This document shows positions 26,025-36,200 of a stretch of DNA of 45,217 nt, piece after piece; the stretch's first letter is position 1; every line of letters starts with the position of its first letter. The stretch lies in assembly GCF_017114995.1 (NCBI RefSeq), contig NZ_JABXKL010000039.1:254203-299419 (forward strand), read 5' to 3'. The DNA comes from Nostoc sp. NMS9. GTDB lineage: Bacteria; Cyanobacteriota; Cyanobacteriia; Cyanobacteriales; Nostocaceae. Both the position numbers and the translations under genes were made by a program. The notes beneath the pieces are model-generated. The model searched no databases. It was not told the origin of the DNA and saw nothing but the letters and a program-made list of their open reading frames with translations.

Positions 26025-29000
26025 ATGAATACAGCAGTTGAGCCGATGGACAAGCTTTTGAACTATCGAATTAGCGAACAACTTTATGCAGGCTCTAGAA
26101 CCTTAGTTTACCGTGCAATTCGAGAGGCCGATCGACTTCCGGTTGTGATCAAACTGCTCCAGCAGGAGTATCCCACCTTCAATGAACTGCTGCTGTTTCG
26201 TAATCAGTACACTATTGCTAAAAATCTTGACCTACCCGGTATTGTTCGTCCCTACAGCCTGGAACCTTATCGCAACAGCTATGCTTTGGTGATGGAGGAT
26301 TTTGGTGGTATTTCCCTCAGAGATTGGCTCAACCAAAAAACGGCGAGCAACCAATATACTCTGACAGAGTTCTTGGATATTGCGATCGCTCTGAGTAATA
26401 CTCTTGACGGACTCTATCGCCATCGAGTTATCCACAAAGATATCAAGCCTGCCAACATCCTCATCAACCCAGAAACTCAGCAAGTCAAGTTGATTGACTT
26501 TAGTATTGCCTCTCTTTTACCCAGAGAAACCCAGGAAATTCACAGTCCTAATGTCTTAGAAGGTACTCTCGCCTACCTTTCCCCAGAACAAACCGGGCGG
26601 ATGAATCGCGCAATTGACTATCGCAGTGATTACTATTCCCTCGGTGTTACCTTCTATGAATTGCTAGCTGGACACCTACCCTTTGAGTCTAACGATCCGA
26701 TGGAGTTGGTTCACTGTCATATTGCTAAGCAACCAGAACAATTAGGAGGCAGGGGACAGGGGGACTCGGGGCCCCCTCTGGGGATAGGGGGAAGAGGGGG
26801 CAGGGGGGAACAAGAGATTCCCGAAGTTCTTTGTGACATTGTGATGAAATTGATGGCGAAAAATGCTGAAGACCGCTATCAGAGTGCATTAGGGCTGAAA
26901 TTTGATTTAGAAAAATGTTTGGATCAATTGCAGGAAATTGGCTCGATTAAATCTTTTAAATTAGGTGAGCGGGATATTTGCGATCGCTTTATCATCCCAG
27001 AAAAACTTTACGGTCGCCAAGCTGAAGTTGAAAGCTTACTGGATGCCTTTGAGAGAGTCAGTCAGGGAAGCACTGAAATTATGTTGGTAGCAGGCTTCTC
27101 TGGCATTGGCAAAACTGCTGTGGTGAACGAAGTCCACAAGCCAATTGTGCGACAACGGGGTTATTTCATTAAAGGTAAATTTGACCAGTTCCAGCGCAAC
27201 ATCCCTTTCTCTGCTTTTGTGCAAGCTTTTCGAGACTTAATCGGGCAACTGCTGAGTGAAACTGACGCCCAATTCGAGCAGTGGAAGCGCAAAATTCTTT
27301 CTGCTTTGGGTGAGAACGGACAAGTGATGATTGAGGTGATTCCAGAACTAGAAATTATGATTGGTAAACAGCCCCCGGCGCCAGAACTCTCTGGTAGTGC
27401 GGCACAAAATCGCTTCAATTTGCTGTTTTTGAAGTTCACTCAAGTCTTCACTGCATCAGAACATCCATTGGCGATCTTTATTGATGATCTGCAATGGGCA
27501 GATTCTGCTTCTTTAAAGTTAATGCATTTGTTAATGAGTGAAGCTGACATCGGCTATCTACTGTTAATTGGTGCTTATCGAGATAATGAAGTCAACCCAG
27601 TACATCCACTGATGCTGACTTTAGAAGAGATTCAGAAGTTAGGTGCTACAGTCAATACAATTACCTTAGCTCCCCTCGATCAAATCTCCGTTAATCATTT
27701 AGTTGCTGATACATTGAGTTGCTCCCTAGCGTTAGCCGCACCGTTAACAGAGTTGGTATTGAGCAAAACTAAAGGTAATCCTTTCTTTAGTACCCAGTTT
27801 CTTAAAGCGCTACACCAAGATCAACTAATTACATTTACCCCTTCTTTTAGTCAACGAGGAAGTCAAGGAGGATGGGAATGTGATATTGCTCAAGTACGAG
27901 CGATCGCTCTTACCGATGATGTAGTAGAGTTTATGGCAATTCAGCTTAAAAAGTTGTCAATAGAAACTCAAGAAGTTTTGAAATTAGCGGCTTGTGTGGG
28001 AAACTCTTTTGATTTAGGCACATTAGCGATCGTCTATGAACAGTCTGAAGCAACAACAGCAGATGAATTATGGAAAGCACTCCAAGAAGGATTTATCATT
28101 CCTACCAGTGATGTTTACAAGTTTTATCAACAGCATTCATTGGTAAATAGCCAGAATGACTATGGACAAATAACCAGCAGCTACAAATTTCTTCACGATC
28201 GCATTCAGCAGGCTGCCTATTCACTAATTCCTGATAACCAAAAGCAAGTTACTCACCTGCACATTGGGCGTTTGCTACAACAAGCCACGACTGTAAATGA
28301 AGGCGAAGAGAAAATTTTTGCGATCGTCAACCACCTCAATCAAGGGGCCGCTTTGATTAGCGATCAGCTAGAGCAACAGGAACTCGCGCAGTTAAACTTG
28401 GCGGCTGGGCATAAAGCCAAGGGTGCAACAGCTTACGCAGCAGCTTTAGACTATTTCAACACAGGTATTGCCATGCTAACGAGTAATTGCTGGCATAGCC
28501 AATACAATCTCGCCCTCATCTTGTATGAAGGAGCAACAGAATCAGCTTACCTCTGCACCGATTTTGAACAGATGGAACAGTTAGCTGAGATAGTACTGAA
28601 TCATGCCCTATCCTGGCTGGATCGGGTAAATATCTACAGCATTAAAATCCAGGCTTGCATGGCACAACATCAGCAGCTAGAAGCCTTGCAATTAGCGCGA
28701 AAAATGCTCAAGCATCTGGGAGTGCATTTGCCGGAACGGGCAACCCCAGCAGACATCGAACAGGCACTGAGGCATACCCAAACCTTGCTCAATGGCAGGT
28801 CAATCGAATCATTACTGGAATTACCCCAAATGACCGCACCGGAGAAAAAAGCGGCAATGGTTATTTTATCCAGCATTATTTCTGCTGCCTATCAAGCTGC
28901 CCCTGAGCTTTTGCCCCTGGTGATCTTTGCCGAGTTCGATTTATCAGTAGAATACGGCAATGCTCCCGAATCGACTCATGGCTATGTAATGTATGGGTTG

Positions 29001-31979
29001 ACCTTGGTTGCCATATTGGGAGATATTGACGCAGGCTATCGGTTTGGACAATTGGGGGTGAATCTCCTGCAACGCATCCATGCCCCCAAGTTAACCACTA
29101 AAACCATTTTTGCCTTTAACTGCTTCCTCAGACATTGGCAAGAACCTGCAAAATATACCCTGGAAGGATATTTGCAAGCCTACTCCACTGGGCTAGAAAT
29201 CGGTGACATTGAGTATGTCGCTCTCAGCCTGATGTGTTATTGCTACACAGCTTACTGGAGTGGTCAGGAATTATCTGCCTTAAGACAAACGATAGAAGCT
29301 CATCGCCAGGTCATTCAGCAATTGCGCCAGGATAGTTGTCTCTACACACAAAGTATTTATCATCAGGTTGTAGTCAATCTGTTGGAGGTTGCGGCTGAAC
29401 CTGAACGGTTGCTTGGCGAATACTGCTATGAGGATGAAATAATTCAGCTTTACCTCAAAACGAATCACGGAGCAGGACTGTATCAAGTTTATTTCGAGAA
29501 ACTGTTCCTCTCCTACCTGTTCCAGCACTATGAACAAGCTCTACAAAACGCCAAACTGGCAGAACCGTATTTGGGTGCAGTCACAGGACTAGTGCTGCTT
29601 CCTCTGTTTTACTTCTACGATGCATTGGTTCGATTAGCGGTTTATCCAGATGCCAGTGAGACAGACCAAATCAGTATTATAGAGCGGGTGACAGTCCATC
29701 AAGAAAAACTCAGCATCTGGGCGGCTCATGCACCAAGTAATCAGGCTCACCGCCATGCTTTAGTTGTCGCAGAAAAATGTCGAGTCTTGGGGACGAAAGC
29801 AGAGGCAATTGAGTATTACGATCGCGCCATTGCTAAAGCTAAAGAAAACGAATACCTCAACGAGGAAGCTCTTGCTAATGAACTCGCAGCCAAGTTTTAT
29901 TTAGAATGGGGCAAAGAACGCATTGCCCAAGAATATTTGATTAATGCTTACTATTGTTACACTCGCTGGGGTGCTAAAGCCAAAGTCGATGATTTAGAAC
30001 AGCGTTATCCACAACTTCTAGCCCCTATTTTACAGCAGACGCGTTCACGAAGTGACTCTGAAAGACTATCGCTACTCACACCCAATGAGACGTTCGCAAA
30101 TATTGACAGCGTTACTACCTTCCACCCAAGCATTAATAAATCAGTAACATCTAGCAGCAATACATCAGTAATGCTAGATTTGGCAACAGTTTTAAAAGCC
30201 TCTCAGACTCTTTCGAGTGAAATTGAACTAGATAAATTACTTACGAAGCTGCTGCAAGTGGTGATTGAAAATGCTGGAGCAGATAAGTGTGCGTTACTAC
30301 TGCTCAAAGAAGATAGATTGGTAGTTGAGGCGACTGCTCAAGTTGGGCAGCAATCAAAGGTGTTACAGTCCATTTTTGTGGAAGATAGTGCAGACGTTCC
30401 CCATAGCCTAATTTACACCGTCAAACGCAGCCTGCAACCTACCGTTATCCTTGATACAACATTACACCCGGTGTTGATAGCTGACCCCTACATCATTCGT
30501 CAGCAACCCAAAAGCTTGCTGTGTACACCAATTCTCTATCAAGGAAAACTGTTAGGGATTTTGTATTTAGAAAACAACCTGATGACTGGGGCATTTACTA
30601 GCGATCGCGTCGAAATTCTCAATCTATTATGTACTCAAGCTGCAATCTCCTTAGAAAACGCCCGACTTTATCAGCAAGCACAAAATACTCTAGAAAACCT
30701 GGGGCAGACTGAACAATTTTTGCGGTTAATTATCGAAAATATTCCCCAGTCTGTTTTCTGGAAAGACTGCAATAGTGTTTATTTAGGCTGTAACCATAAC
30801 TTTACTCAAACTTGGGGTCTAGGAGTGCCAGAAAATGTTATTGGAAAAACAGACTACGACCTTCCCTGGACTAGGGAGCAATCAGATTTTTTTGTAGCGC
30901 GCGATCGCCGCATCATGGAGTCTGCACAAGCTGAACTCAACATTATCGAAACTGTGCAGCAAGTAGATGGAAAACAAAAGTGGTCGAATACAAATAAAAT
31001 TCCCTTAAAAGATAAAGAAGAAAAGGTTTTTGGTATCCTTAGTACCTCTGAAGACATCACTGAACGCCAGCAAGCACAGCAATTGCTACAACAGCAAAAA
31101 CAACAATTAGAAGAAGCATTAGAAGAACTCCAAACGATGCAATTGCAAGTAGTGCAAGGCGAAAAAATGTCTGCCCTTGGCAATCTGGTAGCAGGTGTTG
31201 CCCATGAAATCAACAATCCTGTGGGCTTTATTGCTGGTAATATTGAACCAGCCAAAGATTATGTTAAAGATTTATTTGGACTAATTAATCTTTATCAAGA
31301 AAAGTTTCCCAATCCCGGCTCAGATATTCAAGATGAAATTGATGCCATCGACCTGAATTATTTACGCGAAGATTTGCCTAAATTGCTGGACTCAATGAAA
31401 TTGGGTGTTCACCGTATCCGCAGTATTAGTACCAGTTTGCGAACATTCTCCAGAGCAGATAAGGATTATAAAGTTCCTTTTGATATTCACGAAGGCATTG
31501 ACAGTACTATTCTGATTCTCAGACACCGTTTAAAAGCTAACGAAAACCGTCCGGCAATTGAGGTGGTGAAGAATTATGGCAAACTACCCCTAGTGGAATG
31601 CTTTGCTGGACAACTTAATCAGGTGTTTATGAACTTGTTAGCAAATGCCATTGATGCACTTGAACAATACAATACAGAACGGAGTTTGGAAGCGATTCTT
31701 GCTAACCCCAATTGCATCACCATTCAAACTCGTGTAGCAGACTCAGGTCAGGATGTTTTGATTAAGATTACTGATAACGGAGTGGGAATGTCACCGGAGG
31801 TTAAACAAAAAGTATTTGACCATTTATTTACCACCAAGCCTGTCGGAAAAGGCACTGGATTAGGATTAGCGATCGCTCGTCAAATTGTGGTAGAAGCACA
31901 TGGCGGTTCACTCTCTTGTACTTCCGAACTTGGAAAAGGCACAGAGTTTGTCATTCAAATCTCTACTCAACAACAATAA
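26025..31979 (+). CDS. Giant hybrid Ser/Thr kinase-ATPase-GAF-PAS-histidine kinase
   Basis: 1984 residues of the cyanobacterial HstK architecture. Order: Ser/Thr kinase domain about 10-300 (VVIKLL lysine, IHKDIKPANILI loop, DFS in place of DFG, GTLAYLSPEQTGRM); AAA ATPase with YGRQAEVESL near 328 and Walker A GFSGIGKTA near 355; TPR-like alpha-solenoid about 700-1350; GAF about 1385-1540; PAS about 1562-1680; HisKA with HEINNPVGF and the phospho-His near 1725; HATPase with NAIDAL, DNGVGM and GTGLGLAIA. No receiver domain follows. A 70-bp G-rich segment at 26743-26812 adds about 21 residues inside the kinase domain. A terminator follows. Confidence 0.95.
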   Translation: MNTAVEPMDKLLNYRISEQLYAGSRTLVYRAIREADRLPVVIKLLQQEYPTFNELLLFRNQYTIAKNLDLPGIVRPYSLEPYRNSYALVMEDFGGISLRDWLNQKTASNQYTLTEFLDIAIALSNTLDGLYRHRVIHKDIKPANILINPETQQVKLIDFSIASLLPRETQEIHSPNVLEGTLAYLSPEQTGRMNRAIDYRSDYYSLGVTFYELLAGHLPFESNDPMELVHCHIAKQPEQLGGRGQGDSGPPLGIGGRGGRGEQEIPEVLCDIVMKLMAKNAEDRYQSALGLKFDLEKCLDQLQEIGSIKSFKLGERDICDRFIIPEKLYGRQAEVESLLDAFERVSQGSTEIMLVAGFSGIGKTAVVNEVHKPIVRQRGYFIKGKFDQFQRNIPFSAFVQAFRDLIGQLLSETDAQFEQWKRKILSALGENGQVMIEVIPELEIMIGKQPPAPELSGSAAQNRFNLLFLKFTQVFTASEHPLAIFIDDLQWADSASLKLMHLLMSEADIGYLLLIGAYRDNEVNPVHPLMLTLEEIQKLGATVNTITLAPLDQISVNHLVADTLSCSLALAAPLTELVLSKTKGNPFFSTQFLKALHQDQLITFTPSFSQRGSQGGWECDIAQVRAIALTDDVVEFMAIQLKKLSIETQEVLKLAACVGNSFDLGTLAIVYEQSEATTADELWKALQEGFIIPTSDVYKFYQQHSLVNSQNDYGQITSSYKFLHDRIQQAAYSLIPDNQKQVTHLHIGRLLQQATTVNEGEEKIFAIVNHLNQGAALISDQLEQQELAQLNLAAGHKAKGATAYAAALDYFNTGIAMLTSNCWHSQYNLALILYEGATESAYLCTDFEQMEQLAEIVLNHALSWLDRVNIYSIKIQACMAQHQQLEALQLARKMLKHLGVHLPERATPADIEQALRHTQTLLNGRSIESLLELPQMTAPEKKAAMVILSSIISAAYQAAPELLPLVIFAEFDLSVEYGNAPESTHGYVMYGLTLVAILGDIDAGYRFGQLGVNLLQRIHAPKLTTKTIFAFNCFLRHWQEPAKYTLEGYLQAYSTGLEIGDIEYVALSLMCYCYTAYWSGQELSALRQTIEAHRQVIQQLRQDSCLYTQSIYHQVVVNLLEVAAEPERLLGEYCYEDEIIQLYLKTNHGAGLYQVYFEKLFLSYLFQHYEQALQNAKLAEPYLGAVTGLVLLPLFYFYDALVRLAVYPDASETDQISIIERVTVHQEKLSIWAAHAPSNQAHRHALVVAEKCRVLGTKAEAIEYYDRAIAKAKENEYLNEEALANELAAKFYLEWGKERIAQEYLINAYYCYTRWGAKAKVDDLEQRYPQLLAPILQQTRSRSDSERLSLLTPNETFANIDSVTTFHPSINKSVTSSSNTSVMLDLATVLKASQTLSSEIELDKLLTKLLQVVIENAGADKCALLLLKEDRLVVEATAQVGQQSKVLQSIFVEDSADVPHSLIYTVKRSLQPTVILDTTLHPVLIADPYIIRQQPKSLLCTPILYQGKLLGILYLENNLMTGAFTSDRVEILNLLCTQAAISLENARLYQQAQNTLENLGQTEQFLRLIIENIPQSVFWKDCNSVYLGCNHNFTQTWGLGVPENVIGKTDYDLPWTREQSDFFVARDRRIMESAQAELNIIETVQQVDGKQKWSNTNKIPLKDKEEKVFGILSTSEDITERQQAQQLLQQQKQQLEEALEELQTMQLQVVQGEKMSALGNLVAGVAHEINNPVGFIAGNIEPAKDYVKDLFGLINLYQEKFPNPGSDIQDEIDAIDLNYLREDLPKLLDSMKLGVHRIRSISTSLRTFSRADKDYKVPFDIHEGIDSTILILRHRLKANENRPAIEVVKNYGKLPLVECFAGQLNQVFMNLLANAIDALEQYNTERSLEAILANPNCITIQTRVADSGQDVLIKITDNGVGMSPEVKQKVFDHLFTTKPVGKGTGLGLAIARQIVVEAHGGSLSCTSELGKGTEFVIQISTQQQ
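26743..26812 (+). repeat. G-rich filler insertion inside the Ser/Thr kinase domain
   Basis: GGGGACAGGGGGACTCGGGG and GGGGGAAGAGGGGGCAGGGG type runs, encoding Gly/Arg/Pro-rich residues (GGRGQGDSGPPLG, GIGGRGGRGEQ). It lies between HIAKQPEQL and EIPEVLCDIVMKLMAKNAEDR, segments normally nearly adjacent in this family. Composition matches the dispersed filler repeats of the window. Confidence 0.8.
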
Positions 31980-32013
31980 TGAGTGCTGTTAGCGGTAGCG
32001 GGGCGTTTAGCCC

Positions 32014-32047
32014 GTGCTGAGTAAAGTATAAATTACTCAGCACTTTT
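32014..32047 (+). terminator. Intrinsic terminator of the hybrid kinase gene
   Basis: Perfect 11-bp stem GTGCTGAGTAA / TTACTCAGCAC with an 8-nt loop, followed by TTTT, 34 bp after the kinase stop. It separates the two kinase genes. Confidence 0.82.
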
Positions 32048-32081
32048 CATTTTTGCTATTTAAATTTTAGTTGGAAATAAA

Positions 32082-34028
32082 GTGACAATGATGCTTAAAT
32101 TATGTAAAAGCTGGTTAAAACTCAACCCTCGAAGGTATGCCCTAATTAACAAAAATTACTACTCATTTAAATTGCGATCGCGAAACTTCCTATTATTATC
32201 AATTGTGGTAATTCTGTCCATTAGCATTAGTGCTACAGCTATCACTAGTTACACTATTGTTAAAGGGTTGTTGCTCGATAGTATCAAGGAACAAGTACTG
32301 TTAAAAACACACCAAGGTCAGGATGATATTGATAACTGGTTAGCCATTCGGAAGACAGAAATTAAGACTTTGGCAAATTCTGTTGTGGTGCGATCGCTAG
32401 ATTGGTCTGTAATGGAACCTTACCTACAATCTGAGGTCAAGCGGCTACAAACGTTTTTACTCATGGCATTGGCTACATCAGATAGTGCATTAATCAATAC
32501 TCACGGAGATCATCTCAATGTTAAAGACCGAGAATTTTTTCAGCGGAGTATGGCGGGTGAAACGGTAGCAGCCGATCCAATTATTGGACGCACAACCAAA
32601 CAGTTACAGATTCAGATTAGTTCGCCGATTCCTGCCGAAACAGGCATAAAGCCAGCAGGTGTTTTAATGGGAGGAATTCCAATTAACCGAGTAGTTGAGG
32701 TCATCAGCAATTTACATCAAGGCAAAGGTAGCTATGCCTTTGCGCTGAATTCTCAAGGAGTTCCCATCGCCCATCCCAATACGGAACTAATTGGTACACC
32801 CGAAAAAGCTGCCGAGAGTTTCCTCAACTCGCGCAATCCCAGATTAGTTGAAATTACCCAAAAAATGGTAGCTAAACGTAGAAACATTGAATTGGCTCAA
32901 CTGGATGGTAAGTCGAGCTATGTTGCTTACACTCCCCTGAGAGAAGCAAATTGGTCAGTAGCGTTAGTTGTGCCAAAAGAAAATATTGAATCGCCATTAC
33001 AGGCGTTGAACCTGTTGGCTACAGTTTTGGGAGGATTGTTGGTAGTTGGGTTGATTAGTGCATGGCGACAGGTGCAACTATATGAACAGATTCGCGATCG
33101 CGCCTTGATTTCTAGCCAGCAGGCGCAACAACTCAGCAAAACTCTGAAAAAATTGCAAAATACCCAAGCTCAACTCATCCACACCGAAAAAATGTCTAGC
33201 CTGGGACAATTGGTTGCTGGGGTGGCACATGAAATCAATAATCCTGCCAATTTTATTCATGCCAACCTCAACCATGCAAGCGTTTACAGCCAAGATATCC
33301 TCGATTTGCTCAAGCTTTATCAACAAACCTACCCAAATCCTACCCCAGAAATTAGCGATCGCGTCCAAGACCTTGATATTGAGTTTTTGGCAGAAGATTT
33401 ACCTAAGCTAATGGCATCAATGCAAGTGGGAACCAAACGCATTCGTCAAATTGTACTATCGCTGCGTAATTTTTCACGCCTTGATGAAGCAGAAATGAAA
33501 TTTGTAGACATTAATGAAGGATTAGACAACACTCTGATGATTCTGAATCATCGCCTGACAGCCACGCCTAATCAACCAGAAATTCAGATCGTTAAGAAGT
33601 ACGGTGATTTACCCCTAGTAGAATGCTATGCAGGGCAACTCAATCAGGTGTTTATGAATGTTCTAGTGAATGCAATTGATGCTATAGAAGAGTCATTAGT
33701 TATTCGTCATACCCTGCAAGAAAGCGAAGCGTCTACGTCATTAGTAAAGAATGAAGGACAAATTCGCATTCAGACTGAACTCACTGATGAAAAACAAGTG
33801 ATTATTCAAATTTCTGATAATGGTATTGGGATGTCAGAAGAGGTAAAGCAACGAGTATTTGACTATATGTTCACTACTAAACCTGTGGGTAAAGGAATCG
33901 GATTAGGAATGGCGATCGCTTATCAAATAGTTGTAGACAAACATCGAGGAACTATTGAAGTTGATTCTACTCCTGGATGTGGAACAGAGTTTAGCATTGG
34001 TATTCCTTTAACAAGTAAAAATTACTGA
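32082..34028 (+). CDS. Membrane sensor histidine kinase with Cache domain
   Basis: About 648 residues. The GTG at 32082 has GGA 7 bp before it; ATGs at 32088 and 32091 are alternatives. TM1 about 36-60 (LLLSIVVILSISISATAI), a periplasmic dCache-like sensor about 60-305 (VKDREFFQRSMAGE, ANWSVALVVPKEN), TM2 about 308-328, a coiled linker, then HisKA with HEINNPANF (His near 383) and HATPase with NAIDAIEE, DNGIGM and GKGIGLGMA. The kinase core is closely similar to that of the upstream hybrid kinase, suggesting duplication of the module. No response regulator is near. Confidence 0.94.
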   Translation: MTMMLKLCKSWLKLNPRRYALINKNYYSFKLRSRNFLLLSIVVILSISISATAITSYTIVKGLLLDSIKEQVLLKTHQGQDDIDNWLAIRKTEIKTLANSVVVRSLDWSVMEPYLQSEVKRLQTFLLMALATSDSALINTHGDHLNVKDREFFQRSMAGETVAADPIIGRTTKQLQIQISSPIPAETGIKPAGVLMGGIPINRVVEVISNLHQGKGSYAFALNSQGVPIAHPNTELIGTPEKAAESFLNSRNPRLVEITQKMVAKRRNIELAQLDGKSSYVAYTPLREANWSVALVVPKENIESPLQALNLLATVLGGLLVVGLISAWRQVQLYEQIRDRALISSQQAQQLSKTLKKLQNTQAQLIHTEKMSSLGQLVAGVAHEINNPANFIHANLNHASVYSQDILDLLKLYQQTYPNPTPEISDRVQDLDIEFLAEDLPKLMASMQVGTKRIRQIVLSLRNFSRLDEAEMKFVDINEGLDNTLMILNHRLTATPNQPEIQIVKKYGDLPLVECYAGQLNQVFMNVLVNAIDAIEESLVIRHTLQESEASTSLVKNEGQIRIQTELTDEKQVIIQISDNGIGMSEEVKQRVFDYMFTTKPVGKGIGLGMAIAYQIVVDKHRGTIEVDSTPGCGTEFSIGIPLTSKNY

Positions 34029-34388
34029 TAACATCCTCTTAGAATATACAAACCGCTATATTTTAAAGATAAAATATAAATTTTATATTTGCTTTGACAT
34101 CCTAATAACTGGGAGACAAGCTCCATTAGGGAGAGATATTTCAAAATGTTCAATATTATAAAACCCGTGTGCTTTATAAAGCGGCTCACCAGCAAGGGTA
34201 GCCACTAATTCAAGTCTCGAAAAACCTACGCCAATAGCTGCTGCTTCACAAGTAGCAGATGTATCTTCTATTACATTGATCTTTTTACATAATATCTACA
34301 CTTATACTCAGAGGCGATATACTTTAAGAAAGTTGATTTGTAAATTCTATCGGCTACATAAATTACTACATCAACTCTCTGAGGTGAT
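34029..34388. other. 360-bp intergenic region with a gene remnant
   Basis: Between the kinase and the first Uma2 gene. It contains the minus-strand remnant listed at 34083-34286; the last 100 bp lead to the Uma2 ATG with GAGG just upstream. Nothing else seen. Confidence 0.6.
34083..34286 (-). pseudogene. GNAT acetyltransferase C-terminal remnant
   Basis: Reading the minus strand in one frame gives about 67 codons ending at a natural stop: ...AAAIGVGFSRLELVATLAG, then EPLYKAHGFYNIEHFEI and LPVIRMSKQI. The order (LELVATLAG, LY-KAHGFY, V-R-M-K) is typical of the end of GNAT acetyltransferases such as RimI-like proteins. Going further upstream, the frame meets a TAG and there is no acetyl-CoA loop, so only the C-terminal half survives. 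Confidence 0.7.
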
Positions 34389-35027
34389 ATGCTTTTAAAA
34401 CTGCAACAAATTATTGTTAAACCTGGTCAGCAAATGTTGCTCAAAGATATTAGTTGGCAGCAGTTAGAAAATATTTTAGAAGAAATGGGAGAAAGGCGTG
34501 CTGCACGTATTTCTTATAGTTATGGTTGGTTAGAAATTATGGTTCCCCTACCAGAACACGAAAAAGATAAAGAATATATTGGTGAGTTAGTAAGAGTTTT
34601 ATTAGATAAACTCCAAATGGATTTTGAGCCTTTCGGTTCTACAACACTTAAAAATGAGCGAATGCGGCAAGCAGTAGAACCAGATACCAGTTTTTATATT
34701 CAAAATCAAGCTGCTATCATTGGTAAAAATCGTATAGATTTAAATGTAGATCCACCACCAGATTTAGCAATCGAAATTGATATTACTTCTCGCACTCGAT
34801 TTGATAATTATGAAATTTTGAGAGTTCCTGAACTTTGGCGAAATACACAACAAGGTTTAGAAATTTACTTGCTACAAGAAGGTAAATATATAAAATCTGA
34901 ATCTAGTCCTAATTTTCCTGGTATCCCAATTGTTGAATTAGTCAATGAATATGTTCAGCAGTGTTTAACAATTGGCAGAAGTCAAGCTATGCGTAATTTT
35001 CGAGATTGGGTAAAGAATAATTTATAA
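34389..35027 (+). CDS. Uma2 family (DUF820) putative nuclease
   Basis: 212 residues of the Uma2 family, which has a restriction-endonuclease-like fold and is greatly expanded in cyanobacteria. Visible features: SYGWLEIMVPLPEHEKDK, VEPDTSFYIQNQ, DPPPDLAIEIDIT and WRNTQQGLEIYLLQEG. The D..E.D pattern in PPDLAIEID is the putative active site. A GAGG lies just before the ATG. Activity and role are unproven for the family; it is next to a second Uma2 gene. Confidence 0.9.
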   Translation: MLLKLQQIIVKPGQQMLLKDISWQQLENILEEMGERRAARISYSYGWLEIMVPLPEHEKDKEYIGELVRVLLDKLQMDFEPFGSTTLKNERMRQAVEPDTSFYIQNQAAIIGKNRIDLNVDPPPDLAIEIDITSRTRFDNYEILRVPELWRNTQQGLEIYLLQEGKYIKSESSPNFPGIPIVELVNEYVQQCLTIGRSQAMRNFRDWVKNNL

Positions 35028-35113
35028 GCATTTCTAATTCGTACGCCTTAATTTAGGAAGCTCTCGGCAGATTATTATAGAAATTTAAGGCTTTCTGAGA
35101 AAGGCGATCGCTC

Positions 35114-35920
35114 ATGACTACTGAAAACAACCCAACAGCCGTTGTGGACTGGGAACCCCCCATGCCACCTACAGATTTAATTTTTGATGATGGTGAACCC
35201 TTGGAATCAAATCGCCACCGTATTGCCATGAATGTCTTGATTCGGTCATTGCAACAAGCTTGGGCTGACCGCAATGATTTTTTCACTGGGGGCAATATGT
35301 TTATTTATTACAGCAGTACCCAGGTTCGTAACCGTGATTTCCGAGGCCCAGCTTTCTTTGCGGTGTTAAATGTTGACAGCAATAACTCAAGACAAGGTTG
35401 GGTAGTCTGGGAAGAAAATGGTCGTTATCCTGATGTAATCATGGAATTAATGTCACCATCTACGGCAGCAATAGACAAAGGTATTAAGAAAAAACTTTAT
35501 GAACAAACTTTCCGTACCTCAGATTATTTTGTCTATGACCCCTTTGATCCTAATTCTTTGCAAGGATGGCATTTAGATGATAATCAGCAGTATCAGCCTT
35601 TGACAGCAAATGAGCGCGGGTGGCTATGGTGTAAGCGTTTAGGTTTATGGTTGGGGAGGACTGAGGGAACAATAGACAGAGAAACGGCAATATGGTTGCG
35701 GTTTTACGATGTGGCTAGCAATTTGGTTTTGTTACCAGAGGAGGCTGCTGCTGCACAAGCACAAGCCGCAGTCAGGCAGGCAGAAATTGCTGTTGCACAA
35801 GCACAAGCGGCGGTTGCAGAAGCAGAAGCTGCTACTGTACGAGAAGAAGCGGCGGCTGCACAGGTGGCTCGTTTAGCGGCTAGATTAAAAGAACTAGGGG
35901 AAAATCCAGATATGTTGTGA
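35114..35920 (+). CDS. Uma2 family putative nuclease with Ala-rich coiled tail
   Basis: 268 residues, longer than its neighbour. The Uma2 core (about 30-205) shows NVDSNNSRQGWVVWEEN, YPDVIMELMSPST and DYFVYDPFDPNSLQGW. The last 50 residues are an Ala/Gln/Glu-rich repeat (AQAQAAVRQAEIAVAQAQA) predicted to form a coiled coil. It follows the first Uma2 gene by 86 bp on the same strand, and hicB by 70 bp downstream. Whether the tandem genes are co-functional is unknown. Confidence 0.9.
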   Translation: MTTENNPTAVVDWEPPMPPTDLIFDDGEPLESNRHRIAMNVLIRSLQQAWADRNDFFTGGNMFIYYSSTQVRNRDFRGPAFFAVLNVDSNNSRQGWVVWEENGRYPDVIMELMSPSTAAIDKGIKKKLYEQTFRTSDYFVYDPFDPNSLQGWHLDDNQQYQPLTANERGWLWCKRLGLWLGRTEGTIDRETAIWLRFYDVASNLVLLPEEAAAAQAQAAVRQAEIAVAQAQAAVAEAEAATVREEAAAAQVARLAARLKELGENPDML

Positions 35921-35990
35921 ATTTTGGCTTTTTTGATTCCAGCATTTTTTGTTTGAGATACTCTTAAGACTTATTTTGTAGGAGTAATAT

Positions 35991-36200
35991 ATGAAGAGAC
36001 AAGTAATTATTTATCCAGGAGAAGATGGTTACTGGGTAGCTGAATGTCCGAGTTTACCTGCTTGCATCAGTCAAGGGAAGACCAAAGAAGAAGCTGTTAC
36101 CAATATCAAGGAAGCTATAGAACTATATATTGAGATTTTACAAGAAGAAGGTCGGCCTATTCCAGAAGATCATCTGGAAACTGTTTTGGTTGATGTATGA
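35991..36200 (+). CDS. hicB: HicB-like antitoxin
   Basis: 69 residues. The short HicB core is clear: GYWVAECPSLPACISQGKT then EEAVTNIKEAIELYIEIL. This partial RNase H-like fold binds and inhibits HicA. It has no C-terminal DNA-binding HTH or ribbon, so autoregulation would need another route. An AGGAG ribosome site precedes the ATG. Its TGA stop overlaps the ATG of hicA (ATGA), so translation is coupled, in the hicB-first order common in cyanobacteria. Confidence 0.92.
   Translation: MKRQVIIYPGEDGYWVAECPSLPACISQGKTKEEAVTNIKEAIELYIEILQEEGRPIPEDHLETVLVDV

Noticed and set aside
32082..34028. Possible receiver domain on the Cache kinase
   Set aside because: The protein ends after the HATPase G boxes; no receiver motif is present.
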